From NCBI GenBank assembly GCA_037382465.1, contig JARRPX010000032.1, forward strand, positions 1-54,531: a stretch of DNA of 54,531 nucleotides, in the 5' to 3' direction. The position numbers were made by a program, and so were the translations under genes. The notes below the pieces were generated by a model, which worked only from the letters and a program-made list of their open reading frames with translations, did no database searches and was not told the origin of the DNA. This DNA is from Anaerolineales bacterium (GTDB taxonomy: Bacteria; Chloroflexota; Anaerolineae; Anaerolineales; E44-bin32). Shown here one piece after another: positions 26,928 to 34,624 of this stretch; position 1 is the first letter of the stretch; every line of letters begins with the position of its first letter.

Positions 26928-27981
26928 CTTCTTCCACCTCGAGCGTTTTCTGGGAAGGAAGTTTCAGTGAACGGGTGCCGGAAAACAAGAGCACGAACAA
27001 GACCATCACGCCGGTGAGAATGCCTCCCAGGGAGGAATGCAGCTGGGTACGCAGCTGCAGGGTGATGGATCCGTTGAGAACGGCGGAGAAAAAGTAGGCG
27101 ATGAAAGGCGTGAGCAGGATGCGCGTGGCGCTGAGCATAACGACCAACAGCGCAAGGTATCCGATACCGCCCGAAATGCTTTGTCGTAAACTATCGAACC
27201 AGCTCAAAACCCGAACCGAGCCGCCCAATCCTGCAAAAGCGCCGCAGATCATCATGGCCAGGATCGTCTCACGCTCGCTCGATACCCCCAGGATGAAAGC
27301 CGAGCGGGGATTCTTGCCCAGCGCTTTCAGCCGCAGCCCCCACTTGGTTCCACGCAGCACGAAATAGATCAATGCGATCACGACCAGGGTCATGATCACG
27401 GATAACGGGCTGAGTCGTGAATCCCGATACAGCGGCAGCAGGGCTTTCGCTTGAAACGGATCGGTGCCCCGGAACGTCCCGCCTTCCGGCGGCTGCCAGG
27501 GGCCTGAAATCAAGTAATTGGTAAATATGATGGCGAGATTATTCAGCGCCAGGCCGCCAAAAATCTCGTGCACTTTCCCGCGCGTCTTGAGCAGCGCTGT
27601 GATGCCCGCCCACAACGCACCCGCCGCCATGGCGAGCGACAACTCGAGGATCAAGAGTATCGGCCGGGGCGCATCGATCCGCAACGCTACCCAGCTCGCA
27701 GCGACTGCGCCCATGATGATCTGGCCTTCCACGCCGATGTTCCACAATCCGGCGGTAAAGGTCAGGATCAGTCCGGCGGAAGCGAGCGCCAAAGGCACCC
27801 AGAAGGCCGTGACGCTCAACACTTTGGTCGAATCCCCAAAGGCGCCCAAAAGCATGGCCCCGAAGCCGTCCATCGGGGAGACGCCAAAGAGGAGCAGGAG
27901 CAGACTCGTCACGAGCAACGAGGCAATAATGGCAATCGATACGACGATCCAATTGGGGAGATGCCATCGAATCCGGCGCAT
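26920..27981 (-). CDS. BMP-type ABC transporter permease 1
   Basis: The 353-residue membrane protein matches the YufP-like permease of nucleoside ABC transporters. A cytoplasmic N terminus with RRIRWHLPNW is followed by about nine hydrophobic segments and motifs TFTAGLWNIGVEGQIIMGA and GGLALNNLAIIFTNYL. ATG at 27981 shares a base with the TGA of the ATPase gene (TGATG), which shows tight coupling. The gene pair of permeases fits a heterodimeric membrane channel. Confidence 0.88.
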   Translation of the reverse strand: MRRIRWHLPNWIVVSIAIIASLLVTSLLLLLFGVSPMDGFGAMLLGAFGDSTKVLSVTAFWVPLALASAGLILTFTAGLWNIGVEGQIIMGAVAASWVALRIDAPRPILLILELSLAMAAGALWAGITALLKTRGKVHEIFGGLALNNLAIIFTNYLISGPWQPPEGGTFRGTDPFQAKALLPLYRDSRLSPLSVIMTLVVIALIYFVLRGTKWGLRLKALGKNPRSAFILGVSSERETILAMMICGAFAGLGGSVRVLSWFDSLRQSISGGIGYLALLVVMLSATRILLTPFIAYFFSAVLNGSITLQLRTQLHSSLGGILTGVMVLFVLLFSGTRSLKLPSQKTLEVEEDE

Positions 27982-29444
27982 CACTCTCCCCCGATCAAAT
28001 AGCCGAGTTCGTCCGCCGTGGTCTCGTCCGCCTTCACGATACGCGACATCGCACCTCCTGAAAACGCAACAATGCGATCGCTGCGTTCGACCAGTTCGTC
28101 CAGATCGGCGGATATGAAGAGAACCGCCGTGCCCGTTTCGACGCGCTGGTATAGAAGCTGCCAGATCCAATCCGCTGAACGGACGTCGAGGCCGCGCGTG
28201 GGATGTTCCATCAACAGCAGCTTCAAATCATCCCGCAGCATGGCAAACAGCGAGCGTTGTTGATTGCCGCCGGACAGCGTTTCCACAAACGAGTTCACCT
28301 GTCCCACAACTTCGTAGCGTTGAATGCGCGCCTCGGTCTCCCGTTCATAATGGCGCCAGTCGATCAAGAATCCGGGCATGGGATTGGACAAGGCGATGTG
28401 CTCCATTAAACTCAAGCCGGCGATGAGCCCCTCCTCCAACCTTCCGGCCGGAAGATATGCCACACCGGCTTGCAGCATTTTTCGATAGGGCCAGCGAGTT
28501 ACGTCTCGTTGATCGAAAATGATCCTGCCGGCGGAGACGGGCATCAACCCCGCACAGGCCTGCAGGATCAATCGCTGGCCGCTGCCTTCCAGTCCCGCTA
28601 AACCAAACACCTCGCCATCACGGATGTTCAGGTCGACGTTCCCGACTTGAAGGCGATCGCCTTCGACTTCGACGTTCTGCAGCTGCAGGAGGGCACTCCC
28701 ATCGCGTGCGTACGATATACGCGAGCGGCGGGGCGGCAGTTCTTCGAACATCATTTCCACTAACTTTTGAGTCGGACAGGGAATGTCCGCCGAGCCGATC
28801 AGTTTGCCCCTGCGAAGTACAAAAACGTGGTCGCACAATTCCTGGATGTCGGACAGCTTGTGCGAAACCAGGATGACCGTTTTGATTTCCTCTTCGGCCA
28901 GGCGGCGCAGCGAAGCGAAAAGACTCTCCTTCTGCTCGGCGCTGATGCCGGTCGTCGGCTCATCGAGAATCAGAATTTCGGCGCCGAGTGCAAGAAGCCG
29001 CAGCATTTCAAGCTGCTGCCGTTCACCCAGAGAAAGGCTGTCGATGTAAGCATCGAAGTCGACGTGAAAGCCCATTCGATCCGCATTCTGGCACAGTTCA
29101 TCTTCCGCGCGGGTATAATCCAGAACGACTCGTCGATCCCATCCCAACAGGTAATTCTCGATCACGCGCATGGCCGGAACGTCGAGTGGATCCTGATAGA
29201 TCATGCCGATTCCCTGCAGAAGCGCATCCGAAGGAGATGAAAAGGCAACCTGTGTCGAATTTAATATGATGCGTCCATCGTCCGGGGGATGATAGCCTGA
29301 TAATACTTTCATCAACGTGGACTTACCGGCACCGTTCTCTCCCAGCAGACCATAGATCTTGCCGGGTTGAAGCGTAAGGCTGATACCGTCGTTCGCCTTC
29401 ACGTCTCCGAAATATTTGCGGATGCCTTCTAAAATGACTTCCAT
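27981..29444 (-). CDS. BMP-type ABC transporter ATPase (two ABC domains)
   Basis: A duplicated ABC protein of about 487 residues, as in RbsA/YufO. The first domain has Walker A GENGAGKST, signature LSLGERQQ and Walker B LILDEPTTG. The second has a degraded Walker A (GLEGSGQR), a good signature (LSGGNQQR) and LLLMEHPTRGLD in place of Walker B: the catalytic Glu position is His. Only the first site is likely to hydrolyse ATP efficiently, which is common in this family, although the His substitution is unusual. ATG at 29444 with GGGACAGGA upstream is preferred over a TTG 12 bases earlier. Confidence 0.88.
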   Translation of the reverse strand: MEVILEGIRKYFGDVKANDGISLTLQPGKIYGLLGENGAGKSTLMKVLSGYHPPDDGRIILNSTQVAFSSPSDALLQGIGMIYQDPLDVPAMRVIENYLLGWDRRVVLDYTRAEDELCQNADRMGFHVDFDAYIDSLSLGERQQLEMLRLLALGAEILILDEPTTGISAEQKESLFASLRRLAEEEIKTVILVSHKLSDIQELCDHVFVLRRGKLIGSADIPCPTQKLVEMMFEELPPRRSRISYARDGSALLQLQNVEVEGDRLQVGNVDLNIRDGEVFGLAGLEGSGQRLILQACAGLMPVSAGRIIFDQRDVTRWPYRKMLQAGVAYLPAGRLEEGLIAGLSLMEHIALSNPMPGFLIDWRHYERETEARIQRYEVVGQVNSFVETLSGGNQQRSLFAMLRDDLKLLLMEHPTRGLDVRSADWIWQLLYQRVETGTAVLFISADLDELVERSDRIVAFSGGAMSRIVKADETTADELGYLIGGE

Positions 29445-29477
29445 TTCCTGTCCCAATACGACGCTTTCCCGATTTTA

Positions 29478-30653
29478 CTAGAGGAGAGCGACTTTCGAGT
29501 CGCTCTCCTCAGAAACTTCGCCATCCGCCAGATAAAGCGTGCCGTCCTGTAGATTCAGCGGGCCCTTCCACATGACGATGTCACCCGAAGCCATTCCGGC
29601 GATGAAATTATCCAGATTGGCCTTCATCTCGGCTGTCAAACCAGGTCCATCCACCCACCCGACGGGAGATTTATCTTTGTCGTTCAGATCCTGCCAGTAG
29701 GGGGGATTCCAGTCCCAGCTTTGAACCCAGGTACCGTCGATCACCGCCTGCGCGGTGGAAAGATACGAGGGACCCCAGTTGAAGTACGGTACGCCCAGGC
29801 AGATCTCCGGTTTTTCGTCGCAAGCGCCCTTGTAGTCATAAGGGATTGCCCAGACCCGCTCGCCTTGATCGGCGCGCTGGCCGGCGACGACGATGGCTTC
29901 CGTGGTGTCGATGCCGCTGAGGACCACGTCCACACCGCTGTCGAAGAATCCCGTCGTGACTTCCGTCGGATCCAGGGTCACGCCGGGGATGTTGAACCAG
30001 AATCCGATCCAGGTGACCGTGAATTCGAGGTCAGACGCGCTCATGCCCCGGTAATTCTCGTAGCAGTAGCGCGCGCCGAGATACGCCGAAGACGCCAGAC
30101 GGCGGGTCTCGAAATTGATCAGGGGGCCTAGATAGGCGATCTTGCCCGAGTCCGTGGCGAGAGCGGCAGCGCAGCCGGCGATGGCTTTCATCGGCGGCAT
30201 TTGCCCCATGAAATTGCCTTCGTTGGGCGGCGCGACTCCGGCATCCTGGCCTTCCGCCCAGGCATCGTCACCGGAGACACTGATGAAGGTTACATCGGGA
30301 TATTTCTCCGCCGCACCCACGGTGTCCTCTTCGAACTCGTCCGAGGTGGTGAAGACCAATTGGGCGCCCTGGGCGACCATGTCGTCCACCACGCCTTCCA
30401 GCGTGGCTTCCGGTTTATCTGCCGGGTTGAGGCTTTCGAAGACGATCATGCGCGCACCGGGAAGATTCTGCTCTACATATAGCCCGCCTTCGTAATGCGC
30501 CTGGCTCCAACCGTGGTCGTTCTTGGGTCCGACCAGGATCACGCCGAAGACGAATTCCTTGGGAGCTTCCTCGGTGGCGCTAGCGCATGCCGCCAGAGCC
30601 AGTGAAAAGATAACGATCAACGCAATGAATTTCCACACTTTCGAAGTGTCCAT
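29478..30653 (-). CDS. BMP-family substrate-binding lipoprotein
   Basis: This is the extracellular binding protein of the nucleoside-type importer. A signal peptide (KVWKFIALIVIFSLALAACAS) has a lipobox Cys near residue 23. The mature part is a basic membrane protein (BMP/PnrA) domain, with FGVILVGPKNDHGWSQAHY near the start, the glycine-rich PYFNWGP region and a typical tail. ATG at 30653 with AGGAGG upstream is chosen. The length, 391 residues, is longer than PnrA. Purine nucleosides are the known ligands of PnrA-type proteins; the ligand here is not visible. A perfect hairpin covers its final codons. Confidence 0.9.
   Translation of the reverse strand: MDTSKVWKFIALIVIFSLALAACASATEEAPKEFVFGVILVGPKNDHGWSQAHYEGGLYVEQNLPGARMIVFESLNPADKPEATLEGVVDDMVAQGAQLVFTTSDEFEEDTVGAAEKYPDVTFISVSGDDAWAEGQDAGVAPPNEGNFMGQMPPMKAIAGCAAALATDSGKIAYLGPLINFETRRLASSAYLGARYCYENYRGMSASDLEFTVTWIGFWFNIPGVTLDPTEVTTGFFDSGVDVVLSGIDTTEAIVVAGQRADQGERVWAIPYDYKGACDEKPEICLGVPYFNWGPSYLSTAQAVIDGTWVQSWDWNPPYWQDLNDKDKSPVGWVDGPGLTAEMKANLDNFIAGMASGDIVMWKGPLNLQDGTLYLADGEVSEESDSKVALL
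29481..29510 (-). promoter_or_regulatory. 13-bp perfect stem-loop at the 3' end of the lipoprotein gene
   Basis: GAGGAGAGCGACT (29481-29493) pairs exactly with 29498-29510 across a 4-base loop (TTCG on the plus strand, CGAA in the transcript). It spans the last ten sense codons and ends at the TAG stop. Downstream is AAAAT rather than a long U-run, so it should act as an mRNA-stabilising or partial-termination element between the abundant binding protein and its ATPase, not as a full terminator. Confidence 0.7.
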
Positions 30654-30758
30654 GAAATCTCCTCCTGGATACAGTACGATCGAACAGACCATTTGAACGA
30701 GGGTTCGAATTGCTTTACGCTACCATCACCTCCCTTCGGCACCCAGATCGTAATTCGT

Positions 30759-31718
30759 TTATCCCAATCCGATGTGCGTTCCCGTTTGACCGGACAACGC
30801 TCGCTCGATGTTCTCCGGACTGGTAATGATGGCATCCGTGCCACCATGCTCGAGGAAATAGATGATCGACTTAATCTTGGGTTCCATACTTCCTTTGGCG
30901 AAATGCCCTTCGGCAAGGTACTTTTTCGCCTCATCGATGGTCATACGATCCAACCAACGTTGATCCGGTTTGCGGTAGTTCAAGGCAACCTTTTCCACGG
31001 AAGTGGATATCAACAGCAGATCGGCATGGATGTCGATGGCCAGCATCGCTGAAGCGAAATCCTTATCGATGACCGCCTCCACGCCGATCAGGTCGCCCGA
31101 TTCCGTCTCGATGACCGGGATGCCGCCGCCGCCCACACCAATGATGACGAAGCCGGCATCGATCAGCGTTTGTATCGCATCACATTGTAATATCTTCTGG
31201 GGATACGGGGAGGGAACCACGCGCCGCCAGCCACGACCCGCATCTTCGACGATCGACCAGCCTTCCTTCTCGCTGCGCACGTGTGCCGTCTCGTGATCCA
31301 TGAAAGAGCCGATGGGCTTCGTCGGATTTTGGAAGGCCGGATCTTCCGAGTCCACGAGGACTTCCGTCACTACCGTGGCCGCTCGTTTATCCATCCCGCG
31401 TCGGCGAAATTCATTATACAGCGCGATCTGGAACATGTATCCGATCGCGCCCTGCGTGTCCGCGCCGCAGTAATCCAGGGGAACGGGATGCAGCTCGTGC
31501 AAGGACAGCTCCGAACGGCGCTGGATGAATCCGACTTGCGGTCCGTTGCCGTGGGTGATCACGATTTCCCATCCCGATTCGATCATTCCTGCGATGTGGG
31601 TGACGGTTTCGGAAACAGCCGCAAGCTGGTCAGGCACCGTCTTGTGCTGTTTATCTTTGATCAGCGAGTTGCCACCCACTGCCAGAACAGCAACCATCTT
31701 GTCATCTTTGTTTGACAT
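30759..31718 (-). CDS. arcC: carbamate kinase
   Basis: The enzyme makes ATP from carbamoyl phosphate and ADP. The 319-residue protein has the amino-acid-kinase fold: VAVLAVGGNSLI near residue 9, IVITHGNGPQVG, the PLDYCGADTQGAIGYM segment, IGVGGGGIPV and VIDKDFASAMLA. It starts at ATG 31718, with AAGGG upstream, 14 bases after the YgeW-like gene. In E. coli yqeA (carbamate kinase) sits beside ygeW and hyuA. The position supports ATP recovery from carbamoyl phosphate released by the two upstream transcarbamoylases. It is separated from the importer gene by 105 bases. Confidence 0.93.
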   Translation of the reverse strand: MSNKDDKMVAVLAVGGNSLIKDKQHKTVPDQLAAVSETVTHIAGMIESGWEIVITHGNGPQVGFIQRRSELSLHELHPVPLDYCGADTQGAIGYMFQIALYNEFRRRGMDKRAATVVTEVLVDSEDPAFQNPTKPIGSFMDHETAHVRSEKEGWSIVEDAGRGWRRVVPSPYPQKILQCDAIQTLIDAGFVIIGVGGGGIPVIETESGDLIGVEAVIDKDFASAMLAIDIHADLLLISTSVEKVALNYRKPDQRWLDRMTIDEAKKYLAEGHFAKGSMEPKIKSIIYFLEHGGTDAIITSPENIERALSGQTGTHIGLG

Positions 31719-31732
31719 TTGGCCCTTTCCCA

Positions 31733-32713
31733 CTAGCGCATGGTCAGCGCCATCACCGCCTTCTGGGCGTGCAGCCGGTTCTCGGCCTGGTCAAAAACGA
31801 CACTCTGCGGCCCGTCGATGACGCCGTCGGTCACCTCGATGTTACGATCTGCCGGCAGGGGATGCATGTAGATCGCATCCGATTTGGCGAGACTCAATTT
31901 CTCCTCGTCCGTGATCCAACCCTGATACTTATCCTGCAGTCGCTTGCCCTGATCCGCATCGATCGTTGTCATCAGCGGACCCCACGATTTGGCGTAGACG
32001 ATGTCTGCGTCCTTGAAGCCCTTTTTCATGTCGTCGACGATTTCGAAACCGGTCCCGTTAGCCTTCGCCAGCGCCTGGGCTTCCTGCACGATTTCGGGCA
32101 TGAGTTCGAATTCGGGTGGATGAGCGAGTACGACGTCCAATCCAAAGCGGGGCATTTGTAAAATCAGCGACTGCGGAACGGATATAGGCTTTAGATAGGA
32201 GGCCGCATAGGCCCAGGAAACCACCATTTTCTTGCCGCGCAGCATATGCCCCTTCTTCTCGTAGATGGTCATCAAATCGGCGAGGCATTGGTGTGGGTGG
32301 TAAAGGTCGCACTGCATGTTGAGCACCGGTACGCGGGAGGCCTGCGCCACGTCGTTGATGTAGTGGTTGCCGACCTGCCAGTCAACGTGGCGAATGGCGA
32401 TACCATCGAAGTAGCGCCCAAATATCGCCCCCATTTCCTTTTCCGTATCGCCGTGCGAGATCTGAGTCGTACGCGATTCGATGAACGCCGCATGTCCCCC
32501 CAGCTGCGCCATGCCGGCTTCGAACGAACCTCGTGTGCGCGTGCTGCTGAAGAAGAACAGCATCGCCAGCACTTTGTCGCGCAGATAGGCATGCGGTTCG
32601 CCCAAGGCCCGTTTTCGTTTCAGATCGAAAGCGACCTCGAGCACCGTCTCGACCTCTTCGCGACTGAAATCCAAATCCCCGATCAGGTCACGACCTCGAA
32701 GATCCGTTTGCAT
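31733..32713 (-). CDS. ygeW: YgeW-type carbamoyltransferase
   Basis: This knotted carbamoyltransferase of 326 residues retains the carbamoyl-phosphate motif SSTRTRGSFE, the ISHGDTEKEMGAIFGRY segment typical of YgeW and DLYHPHQCLADLMTIYE. HPLPADR replaces the HCLPA of ornithine transcarbamoylase, so ornithine is not expected. The stop overlaps the first base of a possible start of the carbamate kinase gene. The acceptor is unknown for YgeW proteins; a ureido compound such as an allantoin or hydantoin breakdown product is a reasonable candidate. Confidence 0.9.
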   Translation of the reverse strand: MQTDLRGRDLIGDLDFSREEVETVLEVAFDLKRKRALGEPHAYLRDKVLAMLFFFSSTRTRGSFEAGMAQLGGHAAFIESRTTQISHGDTEKEMGAIFGRYFDGIAIRHVDWQVGNHYINDVAQASRVPVLNMQCDLYHPHQCLADLMTIYEKKGHMLRGKKMVVSWAYAASYLKPISVPQSLILQMPRFGLDVVLAHPPEFELMPEIVQEAQALAKANGTGFEIVDDMKKGFKDADIVYAKSWGPLMTTIDADQGKRLQDKYQGWITDEEKLSLAKSDAIYMHPLPADRNIEVTDGVIDGPQSVVFDQAENRLHAQKAVMALTMR

Positions 32714-32787
32714 CGATCGACCCTCCTGCTTAAGTATCTGCCGGGATCGGCAGCCGGGAGAATGCGCCGACTGCCGTCATCTTTTCA

Positions 32788-33741
32788 TTACTCCATCGCA
32801 CCCAGGACGAGGGCCAACAACGCCATGCGCATGACGACACCGTTATAGGCCTCCGGCCAATAGCGCGCGTGCCGCGTGTCGTCGACCTCTTGCAGCAGTT
32901 CGTCCATTCTCGGTAAGGAGTGCAAAACGATCGAATCGGGTTTGGCTTTACGCATCAAGGCCTTCGTCACCTGGTAATTCGCCGGTGTACGGCCCACGTC
33001 GCCCTCACGCTCGTCCCGGCTCTTGGTGTAGTCCGGTTGAACGACGGGCTCCATGTAGATCACATCGGCGTCGGCGATCACCTCTTCGATGTGCTTCGCT
33101 TCACGATAATTCAGGCTGAGATCGTCCAGCTCGGCCTTGAATTCCTTGGTCAACGACATCTCGGGCGGGGAGATGTAGGTCGCTTCGATGTCGAACTGCG
33201 ACATGGCGTAGCTCATGGAATGCATCGTGCGCATGCGCATGTCACCCACGAGGATGAAGTGCAGTCCGTCCAGCCGTCCCTTTTCTTTCCAAATGGTGTA
33301 CAGGTCGGTCAAAACCTGCGTGGGATGCTCGCCCCAGCCGTCGCCGGCGTTGATCACGGGGACGCTCGCCCAGCGCGCCGCTTCCGCGGGCGCGCCTTGT
33401 TGGAAATGGCGCATCACGATCACATCGCCGTAATATTCCAACATGTGAACGGTATCCTTGATCGATTCCTGGTAGAAGTCGCCGGCGCGCGTCATCTTTG
33501 CATCGGAGAATCCGGTCACACTCCCACCCAGGCGCAGCATCGCCGCTTCGTGCGCCAAACGTGTGCGCGTGCTGGGCTGGTAGAAAGCCGTGACGAGTAT
33601 TTTCTCGGCCAGGAGGTCGGATTTCTTGCGGTCCCGGGCGAATGGGGCGAGTCGATCGCACACATCGAACACCTGAAAATATTCATTACGTTCGAAACCC
33701 TTTAATGAAAGAATGTCCCGGCCAGCGAAACTGCGCATCAT
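32788..33741 (-). CDS. aspartate-carbamoyltransferase-like protein with altered acceptor site
   Basis: The 317-residue protein is homologous to PyrB catalytic chains: PSTRTRLAHEAAM and GEHPTQ keep the carbamoyl-phosphate site, and HSLPRMDEL is near the C terminus. Two features differ from E. coli PyrB. The 80s loop (GKKGET in E. coli) reads AGDFYQES here, without the active-site Lys84. The TRVQKER segment that supplies Arg229 and Gln231 for aspartate reads EPVVQPD. No pyrI or other pyrimidine gene is adjacent. A catabolic transcarbamoylase acting on another acceptor is therefore more likely than pyrimidine synthesis. ATG at 33741 follows GGAGG. Confidence 0.85.
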   Translation of the reverse strand: MMRSFAGRDILSLKGFERNEYFQVFDVCDRLAPFARDRKKSDLLAEKILVTAFYQPSTRTRLAHEAAMLRLGGSVTGFSDAKMTRAGDFYQESIKDTVHMLEYYGDVIVMRHFQQGAPAEAARWASVPVINAGDGWGEHPTQVLTDLYTIWKEKGRLDGLHFILVGDMRMRTMHSMSYAMSQFDIEATYISPPEMSLTKEFKAELDDLSLNYREAKHIEEVIADADVIYMEPVVQPDYTKSRDEREGDVGRTPANYQVTKALMRKAKPDSIVLHSLPRMDELLQEVDDTRHARYWPEAYNGVVMRMALLALVLGAME

Positions 33742-33821
33742 GCCACCTCCATAGTTAGATCGATCTCGAAGCAATCACGCTTCGTCCCTTGCTTGTAGGC
33801 TCGACGATCCAGACAACTCCC

Positions 33822-34616
33822 TCACCCACCCACGCGCCGGACGACGTGGAACTTGAACACGCCGGGCAGGGAATAGGTGAATGAGTGGTCGATCGCCTTT
33901 CCGTCTTTGGTGTACAGCCAGGCCTCCAGCACGAGCAGAACTTCCTTTCGGCTGATCTGCAGCCGGCGGGCGATGTCCGCCGGAGCGGAAATTGCCGTGA
34001 TTGCGGTGCGCGAATGTCCCAGCAGCCATTCCCCACGCTTTAAAAAGATGTCGAGCACAGAACCCTGGAAATCGTCGCCGAGTACATCTTTCGGCAGGAT
34101 GCTCCGCGGCACAATATCAATGAGATAACTGACCGGCCGGTTGCCGGTCTTTAGCACTCTCGATACTTCCACGACCGAATCCGCGTCGCCGATGCCAAAA
34201 CGTTCCTTCTCGATTTCGGTCGGATTGCGTTCCTGGATCTCCAATCCGGACATCTCGATTTCCAGGTCGATGCGAGATGCCAGCGTAGCCACACTCTCCA
34301 GCACCTCCAGACCCGTGTCAATAACGGGAGGCAGATGGGAAACGTAGGTGCCGATTCCTTGCCGCCTGATGACCCGGCCGCGCTCTTCGAATGTGCGAAT
34401 CGCTTCGCGCAGCGTCGCTCGAGAAACTCCGAGCTTCTTGGCCAGCTTTGGTTCAGAAGGAAGAAATGTACCTGGTTCCATCTTCGCCAGCATATCCCCA
34501 AGTGCGTCCGCCGTTTTTTGATACAACGGACGGCGATCCGACTTTCGCCGGCGAGTACCCTTCTTGGTTCGCTCTTTTTTCTGCCCCCTGCCTGACTTCC
34601 CAGTCTTGGATGCCAT
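33822..34616 (-). CDS. GntR-family regulator (HutC/UTRA type)
   Basis: A basic, Lys/Arg-rich N-terminal tail of about 30 residues precedes a winged helix (about 33-95) with FLPSEPKLAKKLGVSRATL. A UTRA ligand-binding domain follows, with VEVSRVLKTGNRPVSYLIDI and the closing KAIDHSFTYSLPGVFKFHVVR. It lies inside the catabolic operon, 8 bases from adenine deaminase and 80 bases before the carbamoyltransferase gene. The palindrome at 37888-37900 over the operon promoter is its most likely binding site. The effector is unknown; HutC-type regulators often respond to a pathway metabolite. Confidence 0.88.
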   Translation of the reverse strand: MASKTGKSGRGQKKERTKKGTRRRKSDRRPLYQKTADALGDMLAKMEPGTFLPSEPKLAKKLGVSRATLREAIRTFEERGRVIRRQGIGTYVSHLPPVIDTGLEVLESVATLASRIDLEIEMSGLEIQERNPTEIEKERFGIGDADSVVEVSRVLKTGNRPVSYLIDIVPRSILPKDVLGDDFQGSVLDIFLKRGEWLLGHSRTAITAISAPADIARRLQISRKEVLLVLEAWLYTKDGKAIDHSFTYSLPGVFKFHVVRRVGG

Positions 34617-34624
34617 AGAAAATC

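Noticed and set aside
32788-33741. Biosynthetic aspartate carbamoyltransferase of pyrimidine synthesis
   Set aside because: Key aspartate-binding and Lys84 residues are replaced, and no pyrimidine genes are adjacent; kept as a homologue only.
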